Numbered from the stretch's first letter, positions 44,836 through 56,689 are shown. The stretch is 64,000 nt of DNA from Rhodococcus sp. IEGM 1381 (GCF_030056795.1 NZ_JASHKQ010000003.1:233627-297626); one strand, 5' to 3'. Numbers and translations: made by a program. Notes: generated from the letters alone by a model not told the origin.

Positions 44836-46176
44836 GTGAGCAACGACGCGACCACAGATCACGCGATTTTCACCGACGACGTCAGTACCGCGCTGCTGAC
44901 CGATCAGTACGAGTACACGATGCTCTCGGCCGCTCTGTCCAGCGGTAACGCAGATCGTGTCTGCAGCTTCGAGGTCTTCGCGCGAAGGCTGCCGGCGGGC
45001 CGCCGGTACGGAGTTCTCGCGGGCACCGGCCGCGTGCTCGACGCCATCGCGCGCTTTCGTTTCGGCCCGGACGAGCTACGTATCGTGGCCGAATTTCTCG
45101 ATGCCGACACCGTCGAATGGCTGCGCAACTACCGGTTCACCGGCGATATCGACGGCTATCGCGAGGGGGAGCTGTACTTTCCCGGTTCCCCTGTGCTGAC
45201 CGTCCGAGGAACCTTCGCCGAGTGCGTCGTCCTCGAGACCCTGGTGCTGTCCATCCTCAATCACGACAGTGCGATCGCATCGGCGGCAGCACGGATGGTG
45301 GCGTCCGCGAAGTCCAGGCCGATCATCGAGATGGGATCGCGTCGCACCCACGAGGAAGCGGCCGTCGCCGCATCGCGGGCGGCGTACCTCGCCGGGTTCA
45401 CCGCGACGTCCAATCTCGAAGCCGTCCGCCGGCACGGCGTTCCCGGCGCCGGCACGTCGGCTCATGCGTTCACCCTGCTGCACACCACCGTCGACGGCCC
45501 GGACGAAAGGTCCGCATTCGCGGCGCAGGTGCGAGCACTCGGCGTGAGCACCACTCTGCTCGTCGACACCTACGACATCACCCAGGGCGTCGCCAACGCC
45601 ATCGAGGTGGCCGGGCCCGAACTCGGCGGGGTACGCATCGACTCCGGCGACCTCGGAGTACTCGCGCGGCAGGTTCGCGACCAGCTGGACGCTCTGGGTG
45701 CGCCGAAGACCAAGATCGTGGTCTCGGGCGACCTCGACGAGTACGCCATCGCCGCGCTGCGGGCCGAACCGGTCGACTCCTACGGCGTCGGCACGTCGCT
45801 GGTCACCGGTTCCGGTGCCCCGACGGCGGGCATGGTCTACAAGCTGGTCACGGTCGACGGCATCCCTGTCGCCAAGCGCAGCAGTCACAAGGAATCGCGC
45901 GGGGGCACCAAGGCCGCGGTGCGGACGGCACGCAGCACCGGCACCGCCGTCGAGGAGATCGTGCACCCGTTCGACGCTCCTCCGACCGTCGGCGACGATG
46001 TGACGGTGGAGACGTTGACCACGCCGTTGGTCCGCGGCGGCGAGCGCGTCACCGGCCTGCCGACGCTGGCCGACGGCCGTGAACTACTGGCTCGACGGTT
46101 GGTCAGCCTCCCGTGGGAGGGCCTGAAATTGTCTCAGGGCGAACCGGCGATACCCACCCGCTTCGTCGAAGGCTAG
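44836..46176 (+). CDS. pncB: nicotinate phosphoribosyltransferase
   Basis: Makes nicotinate mononucleotide from nicotinate and PRPP in NAD salvage, using ATP. 446 residues. Start LLTDQYEYTMLSAAL, then MGSRRTHEEAAVAASRAAYL, GTSAHAFTLLH (likely phosphohistidine) and GGVRIDSGDLG, then SYGVGTSLVTGSGAPTAGMV. GTG start. Counterpart of Rv1330c. Confidence 0.96.
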   Translation: MSNDATTDHAIFTDDVSTALLTDQYEYTMLSAALSSGNADRVCSFEVFARRLPAGRRYGVLAGTGRVLDAIARFRFGPDELRIVAEFLDADTVEWLRNYRFTGDIDGYREGELYFPGSPVLTVRGTFAECVVLETLVLSILNHDSAIASAAARMVASAKSRPIIEMGSRRTHEEAAVAASRAAYLAGFTATSNLEAVRRHGVPGAGTSAHAFTLLHTTVDGPDERSAFAAQVRALGVSTTLLVDTYDITQGVANAIEVAGPELGGVRIDSGDLGVLARQVRDQLDALGAPKTKIVVSGDLDEYAIAALRAEPVDSYGVGTSLVTGSGAPTAGMVYKLVTVDGIPVAKRSSHKESRGGTKAAVRTARSTGTAVEEIVHPFDAPPTVGDDVTVETLTTPLVRGGERVTGLPTLADGRELLARRLVSLPWEGLKLSQGEPAIPTRFVEG

Positions 46177-46226
46177 GGGCAGTGTCGATGCCGAACCCGG
46201 TGAGCAATCGGCAGTAGTCTTCTTCG

Positions 46227-48275
46227 GTGCCGCCCCAGACCGAGTTGCCAACCGTTCCCGCTCTACTGCAGGTCGCGGTGCACTCACTGGGCGGCAAGGA
46301 ACGTAGCAATCAGCTGACGATGGCCTCGGCGGTGGCACACTCGATCGATACCGGTGAGCATCTCGCGGTGCAGGCCGGCACCGGTACCGGAAAGTCCCTC
46401 GCCTACCTGGTCCCCAGCATCAGGCACGCGGTCGAATCCGGCAAGACCGTCATCGTTTCCACGGCCACCATCGCGTTGCAGCGGCAGTTGGTCGACCGCG
46501 ACCTGCCGCGCCTGTCCGACGCGCTGACCGAGGCACTGGGTCGGCGGCCGAAGTTCGCGATCCTCAAGGGCCGCAACAACTACTTGTGCATGAACAAGAT
46601 CCACACCGGTGCCGCGCAGGAAGCACCCGATGCGGAACTGTTCGACCCGTTCGCGGTCTCGCGTATGGGCCGCGAGGTGGTACGGCTGACCAAGTGGTCG
46701 TCCGAGACCGAGACGGGCGACCGCGACGACGTGGTGCCCGGAGTCAGCGATCAGGCCTGGCGTCAGGTCAGCGTCACTGCGCGCGAATGCCTGGGCAAGT
46801 CCCGTTGCCCCGTCGGCGAGGACTGCTTCGCCGAGCGCGCCCGCACCGAGGCTGCCCAGGTCGACGTCGTGGTGACCAATCACGCCCTGCTCGCGATCGA
46901 CGCGATCACCGGCATCCAGATCCTGCCCGAGCACGACGTCGTGGTCGTCGACGAGGCTCACGAACTGGTCGACCGAGTGACGGGCGTTGCAACAGAGGAA
47001 CTTTCGGCGGCAACCGTCACCGCTGCCGCTCGCCGGAGTGCGAAGTTGATCGAAGAAGAGACGGTGGACCAACTCGAAGGTGCAGCCGAGAACTGGGCCG
47101 CGATTCTCGACGAGCTACCCCCGAGTCGCTGGCAATCTCTGCCCGACGGCGTCGGGCCGGCCCTCGCCTCCATTCGCGACGCCGCCTGGGCAGTACGCAC
47201 CGCGATCGGCCCCAACAAGCAGGGCATGGCGGGCAGCGACCCCGAGGCCGCCGCGGCCCGCAGCGCCGCACTCGTCGCGGTCGACGAGGTGCACGACAGC
47301 GCCGTTCGAGTTCTCACGGCCTTCGACGAACCCGATCCGGCCAAACGCAGGGACGTCGTCTGGCACGCCGTCGACGATTTCCGCGGCAACGTCAAACGCA
47401 CGGTCCGTATCGCCCCGCTCTCGGTCGGCGGTCTGTTGCGAGCGCGACTCTTCGCCGAGTCCACCGTGGTCCTGACGTCGGCAACCTTGACCGTCGGCGG
47501 GTCGTTCGACGGGTTGGCCGTCAACTGGGGTCTGCCTGCGGAGACGCCGTCTCGCAGCGACACCGCCATGGCCTCGGGAGTGGAACCGCCGTCCTATACC
47601 GGGTCGATCCGCTGGAACTCGCTCGACGTCGGGTCGCCGTTCGATCATGCCCGCGCCGGCATCATGTACATCGCCAAGCATCTTTCACCACCCGGACGCG
47701 ACGGGCTCTCCAAGTCCTATCTCGACGAAATCGAGTCTCTGGTCAGCGCAGCCGGAGGACGGACACTCGGACTCTTCTCGTCGATGCGTGCAGCCAAGGC
47801 GGCCGCTGAGGAGATGCGCGAACGTCTCGACACGCCGATCCTGTGCCAGGGCGACGACTCCACCGGTGCACTGGTGCAGAAGTTCGCCGACGACGAGGCC
47901 ACCTCGTTGTTCGGGACACTGTCGCTGTGGCAGGGAGTCGACGTGCCGGGCCCGTCGCTCAGTCTGGTGATTCTGGACCGTATTCCGTTCCCCCGGCCCG
48001 ACGATCCACTACTCGTAGCCCGCCAACAGGCCGTCGAATCCCGGGGCGGCAACGGGTTTCTCGCCGTCGCCGCCAACCATGCCGCCCTGCTGCTCGCGCA
48101 GGGCGTAGGTCGACTGCTCCGCAGCGTGGACGACAAAGGTGTTGTCGCCGTTCTCGATTCACGTCTGGCCACTGCCCGCTACGGCGGTTACCTCCGAGCC
48201 TCGTTGCCTCCGTTCTGGGAGACCTCGGACCCGGAGGTGGTGCGCAAGGCGCTCACCCGTCTGGCAGGAAAATAG
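46227..48275 (+). CDS. dinG: ATP-dependent DNA helicase DinG (XPD-like, Fe-S)
   Basis: A 5'-to-3' superfamily 2 helicase of 682 residues that resolves D-loops, R-loops and unusual DNA structures. Walker A is AGTGTGKS (residues 50-57), the DEAH box is VVVDEAHEL, and helicase motif VI is QGVGRLLRS. Four cysteines for an iron-sulfur cluster lie in NNYLC and ECLGKSRCPVGEDC. It follows pncB by 51 bases and may be co-transcribed. Counterpart of Rv1329c. Confidence 0.95.
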   Translation: MPPQTELPTVPALLQVAVHSLGGKERSNQLTMASAVAHSIDTGEHLAVQAGTGTGKSLAYLVPSIRHAVESGKTVIVSTATIALQRQLVDRDLPRLSDALTEALGRRPKFAILKGRNNYLCMNKIHTGAAQEAPDAELFDPFAVSRMGREVVRLTKWSSETETGDRDDVVPGVSDQAWRQVSVTARECLGKSRCPVGEDCFAERARTEAAQVDVVVTNHALLAIDAITGIQILPEHDVVVVDEAHELVDRVTGVATEELSAATVTAAARRSAKLIEEETVDQLEGAAENWAAILDELPPSRWQSLPDGVGPALASIRDAAWAVRTAIGPNKQGMAGSDPEAAAARSAALVAVDEVHDSAVRVLTAFDEPDPAKRRDVVWHAVDDFRGNVKRTVRIAPLSVGGLLRARLFAESTVVLTSATLTVGGSFDGLAVNWGLPAETPSRSDTAMASGVEPPSYTGSIRWNSLDVGSPFDHARAGIMYIAKHLSPPGRDGLSKSYLDEIESLVSAAGGRTLGLFSSMRAAKAAAEEMRERLDTPILCQGDDSTGALVQKFADDEATSLFGTLSLWQGVDVPGPSLSLVILDRIPFPRPDDPLLVARQQAVESRGGNGFLAVAANHAALLLAQGVGRLLRSVDDKGVVAVLDSRLATARYGGYLRASLPPFWETSDPEVVRKALTRLAGK

Positions 48276-48286
48276 TTCTACTACCG

Positions 48287-50809
48287 CTACGGAGTCGATA
48301 CCAAACCGAGCTCGGCATCCGAGGCCAGGCCGTCGTGATGCGGCAGCACCCGCACTGTGTATCCCACTGCGCCGCTGTGCGGCAGCGTGCTCTCGCCGGC
48401 ATAGACGTGCTCGCCGCCCTCCGTACCCACATGGGTCATGGGCGTCGCCGCGATGTCGGTGAGGTTCTCCTCGTCATCGGCGCGACCGACCACCGCCTGC
48501 ACCACGACGTCCGCCGCGTCCAAGCCGCCGAGGTCGACGTTCGCGCGCAGCGACAGTTCCGCACCGATCACCGGCGTGTCCGGTAACCCTTCGCTGTCGA
48601 CGCGGGTGACTTTGACTGCACTCCAAGCCTGTTCGACGCGGCGACGGTACGACGCCACGTCCGTGGCACCGCGGTGACCGTCCGCCGACGCCGCGCGAGC
48701 GGACTCGGCAGCCGGCGCGTAGTAGCCGAGCGTGTAGTCCTGAACCATTCTCGACGCCAACACCTTCGGGCCCAGCTGCTCGAGGGTGTGCCGCACCATT
48801 TCGATCCATCGACTGGGCACGCCGTCCTCGCCGCGGTCGTAGAACTTGGGCAAAACAGCCTGTTCGAGCAGCTCGTACAGAGCAGCTGCTTCGAGATCGT
48901 CCCGTCGATTGTCGTCGGTGACACCATCGGCCGTCGGGATGGCCCAGCCGTTCTCGCCGTCGTACATCTCGTCCCACCAGCCGTCGCGGATCGAGAGGTT
49001 GAGGCCGCCGTTGAGTGCCGATTTCATGCCCGAGGTGCCGCACGCTTCGAGCGGTCGCAGCGGATTGTTCAGCCATACATCGCATCCCCAGTACAGGAAG
49101 CGCGCCATGGACATGTCGTAGTCGGGCAGGAACACGATGCGATGCCGCACGTCGGCTTGATCAGCGAACTTGACGATCTGCTGAATGAGCGCCTTTCCGC
49201 CGTCGTCGGCGGGATGCGATTTGCCTGCGACCACGAGTTGGACAGGTCGTTCCGGGTCCAGCAACATCGCCCGCAGTCGCTCGGGTTCGCGCAGCATCAG
49301 AGTCAGTCGCTTGTACGTCGGGACGCGACGAGCGAACCCGACGGTCAGCACGTTTGGGTCGAAAACATTTGCAGTCCAACTGATCTCGGCTTGCGTGGAA
49401 CCGCGTTCGAGTGCCGATCGCCGCACTCGGCGGCGTACCTCGTCCACCAACTGCGCACGCAGGGAGTTACGTGTGGACCACACGCGCTCCGAGGACATCT
49501 CCCCCTCCTGTGCCCATTCCCGAGCAGACCACGTCGGGGCATGGACGCCGTTGGTGACCGATCCGATCGGCACCTCGGACGCATCGAATCCCGGCCACAG
49601 ACCGTTGAACATCTCGCGGCTGACGATGCCGTGGAGTTTCGATACACCGTTGGCTCGTTGACCGAGTCGCAATCCCATGTGCGCCATGTTGAACACGGAG
49701 GCATCGCTCTCGCCGCCGAGGTCGAGAATTCGGTCCATCGGCAGCCCCGGCAGCAACGCGGAATCCGGGCCGCCATCCTCGCTGCCGAAATAGTGCCGAA
49801 CGAGATCGGCAGGGAATCGGTCGATTCCTGCCGGGACCGGGGTGTGAGTGGTGAAGACGGTGCCTGCCCGCACGGCAGCCAGAGCCGAGTCGAAGTCGAG
49901 TGCGCCCGTGGTGACCAGCTCCCGGATGCGTTCGACACCGAGGAAGCCTGCATGGCCCTCGTTCATGTGGAACACCTCGGGGTCGGGCAGTCCGTGTGCG
50001 CGGGTGTAGGCCCGGATCGCTCGTACTCCGCCGATACCCGCAAGGATCTCCTGCTTGATGCGGTGATCCTGGTCGCCGCCGTACAACCGGTCGGTCACCC
50101 CGCGCAGCTCGGGGTCGTTGTCGGCAATGTCGGAGTCGAGCAACAACAGTGGGACGCGTCCCACCTGGGCGACCCACACACGCGCCCGCAGAACGCGAGA
50201 TCCCGGCATCGACACGTGGATCAGCACCGGAGAATCGCCGTCGTCGGTGAGCAACCGCAGCGGCAGACCGTGCGGGTCGAGGGACGGATAGCGCTCGGCC
50301 TGCCACCCGTCGGCGGTCAGCGACTGCCGGAAGTACCCCGAGCGGTAGAGCAACCCGACGCCTATCAACGGCAGGCCCAGGTCCGAGGCTTCCTTGAGGT
50401 GGTCACCGGCCAAGATGCCGAGCCCGCCGGAATAGTTCGGCAGCACTTCGGTGACGCCGAACTCCATGGAGAAATACCCGATGCCCGACGGCAGAGCCCG
50501 CCCCTTCGACACCTCGTTCTGGTACCAGAGCGGGCGGGCGAGGTAGTCGTGCAGATCCGCCTCGACCGCGTCCAACTCGGCCAGAAATCTCTCGTCGGCC
50601 GCGAGTTCCTCCAGCCGCGCGGGTGCGACGGCTCCCAGTACGGCCACCGGATCGCGCTCGAGTTCGGTCCACAGCAGTGGATCGACGTGCTCGAACAGAT
50701 CCTGGGTCGCCGAGTGCCACGACCACCTGAGGTTTGTCGAGAGCTCGGCGAGGGCATTCAAGCGGGCGGGTAGGTGGGCTCGGACGGTGAATCGGCGCAA
50801 AGCTTTCAC
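48287..50809 (-). CDS. glgP: alpha-glucan (glycogen) phosphorylase
   Basis: Releases glucose 1-phosphate from the non-reducing ends of alpha-1,4-glucan, with pyridoxal phosphate. 840 residues of the GT35, actinobacterial Rv1328 type. The cofactor lysine is in EACGTSGMKSALNG; other blocks are GIGYFSMEFGVTEVLPNYSG, VFHMNEGHAGFLGVERIREL and WMVINNPLRPLEA-like DVWLNNPLRPLEA. It is divergent from glgE with 204 bases between, containing both promoters. Convergent with dinG. Confidence 0.95.
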   Translation of the reverse strand: MKALRRFTVRAHLPARLNALAELSTNLRWSWHSATQDLFEHVDPLLWTELERDPVAVLGAVAPARLEELAADERFLAELDAVEADLHDYLARPLWYQNEVSKGRALPSGIGYFSMEFGVTEVLPNYSGGLGILAGDHLKEASDLGLPLIGVGLLYRSGYFRQSLTADGWQAERYPSLDPHGLPLRLLTDDGDSPVLIHVSMPGSRVLRARVWVAQVGRVPLLLLDSDIADNDPELRGVTDRLYGGDQDHRIKQEILAGIGGVRAIRAYTRAHGLPDPEVFHMNEGHAGFLGVERIRELVTTGALDFDSALAAVRAGTVFTTHTPVPAGIDRFPADLVRHYFGSEDGGPDSALLPGLPMDRILDLGGESDASVFNMAHMGLRLGQRANGVSKLHGIVSREMFNGLWPGFDASEVPIGSVTNGVHAPTWSAREWAQEGEMSSERVWSTRNSLRAQLVDEVRRRVRRSALERGSTQAEISWTANVFDPNVLTVGFARRVPTYKRLTLMLREPERLRAMLLDPERPVQLVVAGKSHPADDGGKALIQQIVKFADQADVRHRIVFLPDYDMSMARFLYWGCDVWLNNPLRPLEACGTSGMKSALNGGLNLSIRDGWWDEMYDGENGWAIPTADGVTDDNRRDDLEAAALYELLEQAVLPKFYDRGEDGVPSRWIEMVRHTLEQLGPKVLASRMVQDYTLGYYAPAAESARAASADGHRGATDVASYRRRVEQAWSAVKVTRVDSEGLPDTPVIGAELSLRANVDLGGLDAADVVVQAVVGRADDEENLTDIAATPMTHVGTEGGEHVYAGESTLPHSGAVGYTVRVLPHHDGLASDAELGLVSTP

Positions 50810-51013
50810 AGAATCGAACCCTACCTACGGACACCTGTGTCGATGGGCGGCTCGGCGAAATTCGAGCTGCCGCGCTCTCCGCGGGCAGTATGCGTCGGCG
50901 CACGCGCCATCTGCGCTGCTGCATTACGGTTGACGAGTAGAAGCACACCAGTATCGGTTCGATCAGAGGTTGCGCCCGCGCAGCCATACCTCTAGCGAAG
51001 AATGGAGTGTGAA

Positions 51014-53020
51014 GTGACAGGTCGACTTGGTATCGACAATGTCCTTCCAGATACGACGACCGGAAAGTACCCCGCGAAAGCCGTGGTGGGCGAGACCTTT
51101 CCAGTCTCCGCCGACGTGTGGCGCGAGGGTCACGACGCGGTTGCCGCGACGCTGTCGGTGCGCGGACCAGGAGGCAAACTCGAACGCATCCCGATGACGC
51201 CGGGCCGCGAACCCGACACGTTCGACGCGGTCTTCGTCCCCTCTCGGCCGGGTTACTGGATCTGCCGCATCGAAGCGTGGAGTGATCCGATCGCCACTTG
51301 GCGGCACGCCGTGGAAGCCAAGCTCGGAGTGGGCCAGAGCGCGCACGAACTTGCGAACGATCTGGAGATCGGGGCGCGGCTGTTCCTGCGCGCCGCCACC
51401 GGTGTTCCTGCCGAGAGCAGGCAACTGCTGGCCGACGTCGCCGCCGCGCTGCGCGACACCGACCGCCCACTGCCTGCCCGAGTGTCCTCTGCGTTCGCGT
51501 CGTCGGTCGCCGAACTGCTGTTCGCGCACCCGCTGCGCGAGCTGGTGACCCGCTCGCGCGCGGTCAACATCTGGGTCGATCGCAATCTCGCTCTCAACGG
51601 TGCCTGGTACGAGTTCTTCCCTCGATCGACCGGCGGATGGAACGAGGATGGATCGCCGAGGCACGGCACATTCGCCACGTCGATCGAGCAGCTCCCCCGC
51701 GTCGCGCGGATGGGATTCGACATCGTCTATCTGCCGCCGATCCACCCGATCGGCACCATCAACCGCAAGGGTCCGAACAACTCGTTGACTCCGGGCCCCG
51801 AAGACGTCGGGTCGCCGTGGGCGATCGGATCCAAGGACGGCGGGCACGACGCCATCCATCCCGAATTGGGAACCGAGGACGACTTCCGTGCCTTCGTCGC
51901 TGCCTCGCAGGAGCACGGCCTCGAAGTGGCGCTCGATCTCGCCCTCCAGGCTGCTCCCGATCACCCTTGGGCAGCAACGCATTCCGAGTGGTTCACCGTG
52001 TTGCCGGACGGCACGATCGCGTACGCCGAGAACCCTCCGAAGAAGTATCAGGACATCTACCCCGTCAACTTCGACAACGACCGGCGCGGGATCTACGAAG
52101 AGGTACTACGCGTGGTCCGGTATTGGATCTCGCTGGGGGTCAAGGTCTTCCGAGTCGACAACCCGCACACCAAGCCACCGGACTTCTGGGAATGGCTCAT
52201 CGCCGAGGTCAAGAAGACCGACCCGGACGTACTGTTCCTCGCCGAGGCCTTCACCCGTCCGGTTCGCATGTACGGGCTGGCGCAGCGCGGTTTCACTCAG
52301 TCGTACACCTACTTCACCTGGCGTACCGCCAAGTGGGAACTGACCGAGTTCGCCGAGGAACATGCCCGACGCGCCGACGATGCGCGGCCCAACCTGTTCG
52401 TCAACACCCCGGACATCCTGCACGAGAGCCTGCAGCACGGTGGGCCCGGAATGTTCGCTCTCCGGGCAGCTCTCGCGGCGACGATGGCCCCCACCTGGGG
52501 TGTCTACTCCGGTTACGAGCTGTTCGAGCATCAGGCCGTGCGTGAGGGCAGCGAGGAGTACCTGGACTCGGAGAAGTACCAGTTGCGGCCGCGTGATTTC
52601 GAGGGTGCGCTCGCCCGAGGCGAGTCGCTCGAGCCCTGGATCACCACGCTGAACGCGATTCGGCGTGCGCATCCGGCGCTGCAGCAGCTTCGCAACATCC
52701 ACTTCCACACCATCGACAACGAAGCGCTGATCGGGTACTCGAAGTTCGACCCGCAGACCGGCGACTCCATTCTTGTGGTGATCAACCTCAACCCGTTCGG
52801 AGCCGAGGAAGGCACAATCCACCTGGATATGCCTGCCCTTGGCCACGACTGGCAGGACACCCTCACGATCAAGGACGAGGTGAGCGGCGTTCACTACGAC
52901 TGGGGCCACACCAATTTCGTCCGACTCGAGCCCTGGACGTCGGTGGCGCACATCTTCACGCTCCCCCACATTCCCTACCCGGCACGAATCGAACTGGCCT
53001 ACCGCGGCAACCGAAAGTGA
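51014..53020 (+). CDS. glgE: alpha-1,4-glucan:maltose-1-phosphate maltosyltransferase
   Basis: Extends alpha-glucan with maltosyl units from maltose 1-phosphate (GH13_3). About 668 residues. The nucleophile is D in [13 protein letters not shown], the general acid E in [11 protein letters not shown], and the third acid D in [19 protein letters not shown]. Start [20 protein letters not shown] is family-typical. The GTG at 51014 follows GGAGTG and is favoured over the ATG at 51002. It overlaps glgB by four bases (GTGA). The pathway's maltose-1-phosphate source (GlgM) is not in the window. Confidence 0.95.
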   Translation: MTGRLGIDNVLPDTTTGKYPAKAVVGETFPVSADVWREGHDAVAATLSVRGPGGKLERIPMTPGREPDTFDAVFVPSRPGYWICRIEAWSDPIATWRHAVEAKLGVGQSAHELANDLEIGARLFLRAATGVPAESRQLLADVAAALRDTDRPLPARVSSAFASSVAELLFAHPLRELVTRSRAVNIWVDRNLALNGAWYEFFPRSTGGWNEDGSPRHGTFATSIEQLPRVARMGFDIVYLPPIHPIGTINRKGPNNSLTPGPEDVGSPWAIGSKDGGHDAIHPELGTEDDFRAFVAASQEHGLEVALDLALQAAPDHPWAATHSEWFTVLPDGTIAYAENPPKKYQDIYPVNFDNDRRGIYEEVLRVVRYWISLGVKVFRVDNPHTKPPDFWEWLIAEVKKTDPDVLFLAEAFTRPVRMYGLAQRGFTQSYTYFTWRTAKWELTEFAEEHARRADDARPNLFVNTPDILHESLQHGGPGMFALRAALAATMAPTWGVYSGYELFEHQAVREGSEEYLDSEKYQLRPRDFEGALARGESLEPWITTLNAIRRAHPALQQLRNIHFHTIDNEALIGYSKFDPQTGDSILVVINLNPFGAEEGTIHLDMPALGHDWQDTLTIKDEVSGVHYDWGHTNFVRLEPWTSVAHIFTLPHIPYPARIELAYRGNRK

Positions 53021-55233
53021 GTGGATTCAACGTGACCAAGAATCCGACGACGCCCGAAGACACCGTCGCAGCCCCGTCCGACAACGATCTCGAGCTCATC
53101 GCTGCGGGTCGGCACTACAACCCGCATTCCGTTCTCGGTGCCCATCCGGTACCCGGCGGCACGGCCATCCGAGCACTCAAGCCCGACGCCGAGAAGGTCG
53201 TCGCCCGAGTCGGCGGTGTCGACCACGAGCTGACTCACGTCGCGCACGGACTCTTCTCGGCGCTGCTTCCGTTCGAGGACCTGATCGACTATCGGCTCGT
53301 CGTGACGTGGCCCGGCGGGCACGTCTCGGAATCCGCTGACGGATACCGGTTCCTACCCACTCTCGGTGAGCTCGATCTACACCTGTTCGGTGAGGGTCGG
53401 CACGAGCGGCTGTGGGACATCCTCGGCGCGCATCAGCAGTCGTATGCAACGCCGGACGGTCCAGTGGTCGGCACTTCGTTCGCAGTGTGGGCCCCCGCAG
53501 CGCAGGGCGTCACACTCGTAGGTGACTTCGACGGCTGGACCGGCCGCAGCTGGCCCATGCGGGTACTGGGCTCGACCGGTGTGTGGGAGCTGTTCGTGCC
53601 AGACATCGCACCGGGTGCGCTGTACAAGTTCCGCGTGAACGGTGCCGACGGTTCGGTCAAGGACAAGGCAGACCCGATGGCCTTCGCCACCGAGATTCCG
53701 CCGTCGACCGCATCGGTCGTCACCACGTCGTCGTACACATGGAACGACGAGTCCTGGCTCGACACCAGGGCCGAAATCGAGCCCACGCAGGCACCGATGA
53801 GTGTCTACGAGATCCACCTGGCGTCCTGGCGACCGGGCCTGGGTTACCGCGAACTAGCCGAGCAATTGGCCGAGTACATCACCGAAACCGGCTTCACCCA
53901 CGTCGAGCTTCTCCCGGTCGCCGAGCACCCCTTCGGCGGGTCGTGGGGCTACCAGGTGACGTCCTACTACGCACCCACATCACGGTTCGGCAGCCCCGAC
54001 GATTTCCGCTACTTCGTCGACCACCTGCACAGCGCCGGAATCGGCGTCATCGTCGACTGGGTTCCCGCCCACTTCCCGAAGGACGAATGGGCCCTGGCCC
54101 AGTTCGACGGCGGCCCGCTCTACGAACACGGTGACCCGCAGCGAGGTGAACAACTCGACTGGGGCACATTGGTTTTCGACTTCGGCCGCCGAGAGGTGCG
54201 CAACTTCCTCGTAGCGAACGCCCTGTACTGGATCGACGAGTTCCACATCGACGGCCTCCGTGTCGACGCCGTGGCATCGATGCTGTACCTGGACTACTCC
54301 CGCCCCGAGGGCGGTTGGTCTCCGAACATCTACGGCGGCCGGGAGAATCTCGAGGCCGTCACCTTCCTGCAAGAGATGAACGCGACGGTGCACAAGAAGC
54401 ACCGCGGCGTCGTCACCGTGGCCGAGGAGTCGACGGCGTGGCCCGGTGTCACCCGCCCGACGAACGTCGGCGGACTCGGCTTCAACATGAAGTGGAACAT
54501 GGGCTGGATGCACGACACCCTGGGCTTCCTCGGGCGTGATCCGATCCATCGCAGCTACCACCACCACGAGATCACCTTCTCCCTCGTCTATGCGTGGAGC
54601 GAGAACTACCTGCTCCCGATCAGCCACGACGAGGTGGTGCACGGCAAGGGGACGCTGTGGACTCGGATGCCCGGTGACGACTACACCAAGGCAGCAGGGC
54701 TGCGCGGAATGCTCGCCTATATGTGGGCGCACCCGGGCAAGCAACTGCTGTTCATGGGCCAGGAGTTCGGCCAGACCCGTGAGTGGTCCGAGGAACGCGG
54801 CCTCGACTGGTACCAGATCGACGAGGAGCCCCTACACAACGGCGTCAAATCCCTTGTCTCCGATCTGAACTCGACGTACAAGTCGCATCCGGCTCTGTGG
54901 ACACTCGACACCTCGCCGAGCGGGTATTCGTGGATCGACGCCAACGACACCGAGAACAACGTGCTGAGCTTTCTGCGGTACGGGTCCGATGGTTCGGTCA
55001 TCGCGTGTATTTTCAACTTCTCCGGTTCCGAGCACGGCAGCTATCGTGTGGGACTACCGGAACCCGGCCGTTGGATCGAGATCCTGAACACCGATGCAAC
55101 GCAATACGGCGGCTCCGGAATGGGCAACCTGGGTGAAGTGACGGCAACATCGCACTCGTGGCACGGTCGACCGGCGTCAGGCCAGGTTGCACTTCCCGCC
55201 AACGGGGCGATCTGGATAAAACTGGAGCGATAG
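53017..55233 (+). CDS. glgB: 1,4-alpha-glucan branching enzyme
   Basis: Adds alpha-1,6 branches to glucan made by GlgE. 738 residues. An N-terminal extra beta domain and CBM48 (residues about 25-230) precede the GH13 barrel. Catalytic residues: D in [18 protein letters not shown] in [13 protein letters not shown], and D in [15 protein letters not shown] start inside the glgE stop region, so translation is coupled. Counterpart of Rv1326c. Confidence 0.96.
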   Translation: MSGFNVTKNPTTPEDTVAAPSDNDLELIAAGRHYNPHSVLGAHPVPGGTAIRALKPDAEKVVARVGGVDHELTHVAHGLFSALLPFEDLIDYRLVVTWPGGHVSESADGYRFLPTLGELDLHLFGEGRHERLWDILGAHQQSYATPDGPVVGTSFAVWAPAAQGVTLVGDFDGWTGRSWPMRVLGSTGVWELFVPDIAPGALYKFRVNGADGSVKDKADPMAFATEIPPSTASVVTTSSYTWNDESWLDTRAEIEPTQAPMSVYEIHLASWRPGLGYRELAEQLAEYITETGFTHVELLPVAEHPFGGSWGYQVTSYYAPTSRFGSPDDFRYFVDHLHSAGIGVIVDWVPAHFPKDEWALAQFDGGPLYEHGDPQRGEQLDWGTLVFDFGRREVRNFLVANALYWIDEFHIDGLRVDAVASMLYLDYSRPEGGWSPNIYGGRENLEAVTFLQEMNATVHKKHRGVVTVAEESTAWPGVTRPTNVGGLGFNMKWNMGWMHDTLGFLGRDPIHRSYHHHEITFSLVYAWSENYLLPISHDEVVHGKGTLWTRMPGDDYTKAAGLRGMLAYMWAHPGKQLLFMGQEFGQTREWSEERGLDWYQIDEEPLHNGVKSLVSDLNSTYKSHPALWTLDTSPSGYSWIDANDTENNVLSFLRYGSDGSVIACIFNFSGSEHGSYRVGLPEPGRWIEILNTDATQYGGSGMGNLGEVTATSHSWHGRPASGQVALPANGAIWIKLER

Positions 55234-56682
55234 ATGAGTGGCGGCCGCACACCCCGACTACTGGCCGCGGCCGCCACTGCAGGACTCCTCCTCCTCGCCT
55301 CGTGCGCGCAGACCGTCGGCGGCAACGCCGTGTCCATCTACGAGAACCCGTTCACCGTCGCCGGACTGCCGGTCACGAGCGGACCGAGCGGGCCGCGCCC
55401 GGGTGTCCCCGATTCGACGATCGAGGTCGAGAACGCCGAGGGCACCGACTCCGACATCCTCGCCACCAACGCGATCGACGACATTCAACAGTTCTGGTCC
55501 CAGCAGTACCCGGCCCTCTTCAAGGGCTCGTTCACGCCGATCTCGAACGTGGTCTCGTGGGACGCGTCCGAGGACGAGGGATCCGGCGTCAGGTTCTGCG
55601 GTGACCGAACCGGTGGTATCCCCAATGCCGCGTATTGCACGCGCGACGACTCGATCGGGTGGGATCGCACGATTCTGCTTCCTGCTCTGGTCGACGCATT
55701 CGGACCGATGTCGGTGGTGATGGTTATCGCCCACGAATACGGTCACGCCATCCAGCATCAATCGGGACTCGTCGGTGACGACACTCCGACGATTGTCGCC
55801 GAGCAACAGGCAGACTGTTTTGCCGGCGCGTTCATTCGCCATGTCGCAGAGGGCGATTCGCCGCACTTCACCATCAATACCTCCGACGGACTCAACGGCG
55901 TTCTCGCCGCGACCGTCGCCGTGCGCGATGTCGATCCCAACGATCCGGAATCGGTGCACGGCTCTGCCTTCGAGCGCGTCACGGCTGTGCAGATCGGCTT
56001 CACCGACGGTGCCGGGGCCTGCACGAGCATCGACGAGGCCGAAATCGACTCGCGTCGAGCATCGTTGCCGCAGACTTTCGATGACCCCGACGACTCGGGT
56101 GAACTACCGGTTACCGAGGACTCCCTCGGCGCGTTCACTCGATCCTTCGAGCAGGTACTGCCCGTCACAGATCCCCCGGCCGTCGACTACACCGGATCGG
56201 ACGTCGGATGCTCCGACGCCGAAGCCACTGCGCCGGTGTCGTACTGCCCCTCGACCAATACCATCGGCGTCGACGTCGAGGACCTGGCCGAGCGGGGACA
56301 GCCCGAGACCCCGCAGCGTGGAGACATCTTGCCGCTCAACGTGTCCGGTGATTACGGCGCCTACGTGCTGTTCGCCTCTCGCTACACGCTCGCGGTGCAG
56401 AAGGAAGCGGGCCAGACCCTCGACGACCCGCAGACCGCTCTGCGTTCGGCGTGCCTGTCCGGGGTCATCACCTCGGCGATGAGCGCCGAGAACGGTTCGA
56501 CGGGCCTCGAAGTCATTCTTTCCCCCGGCGATCTCGACGAGGCGGTGTCGGGCCTACTCAGCGACGGACTCGCAGCCAGCGACGTCAACGGAACGACGCT
56601 GCCATCCGGATTTTCCCGAGTCGACGCCTTCCGCTCGGGAGTTCTCGGCGGCAAGGAGCTGTGCGATTCGCGCTACAGCTGA
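55234..56682 (+). CDS. zinc metallopeptidase lipoprotein
   Basis: 482 residues. The signal peptide ends in a lipobox (LLLLASC), so the mature protein is anchored at the outer face of the membrane by cysteine 25. The zinc site is VIAHEYGHAIQHQ with a third ligand in EQQADCFAGAF, as in the neutral zinc metallopeptidase (YpfJ-like) family. It starts directly after the glgB stop and may be read from the same transcript, although nothing ties it to glucan metabolism. Substrate unknown. Confidence 0.87.
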   Translation: MSGGRTPRLLAAAATAGLLLLASCAQTVGGNAVSIYENPFTVAGLPVTSGPSGPRPGVPDSTIEVENAEGTDSDILATNAIDDIQQFWSQQYPALFKGSFTPISNVVSWDASEDEGSGVRFCGDRTGGIPNAAYCTRDDSIGWDRTILLPALVDAFGPMSVVMVIAHEYGHAIQHQSGLVGDDTPTIVAEQQADCFAGAFIRHVAEGDSPHFTINTSDGLNGVLAATVAVRDVDPNDPESVHGSAFERVTAVQIGFTDGAGACTSIDEAEIDSRRASLPQTFDDPDDSGELPVTEDSLGAFTRSFEQVLPVTDPPAVDYTGSDVGCSDAEATAPVSYCPSTNTIGVDVEDLAERGQPETPQRGDILPLNVSGDYGAYVLFASRYTLAVQKEAGQTLDDPQTALRSACLSGVITSAMSAENGSTGLEVILSPGDLDEAVSGLLSDGLAASDVNGTTLPSGFSRVDAFRSGVLGGKELCDSRYS

Positions 56683-56689
56683 GCGTCGT

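Noticed and set aside
48674..50773. 699-codon plus-strand frame
   Set aside because: Antisense shadow of glgP.
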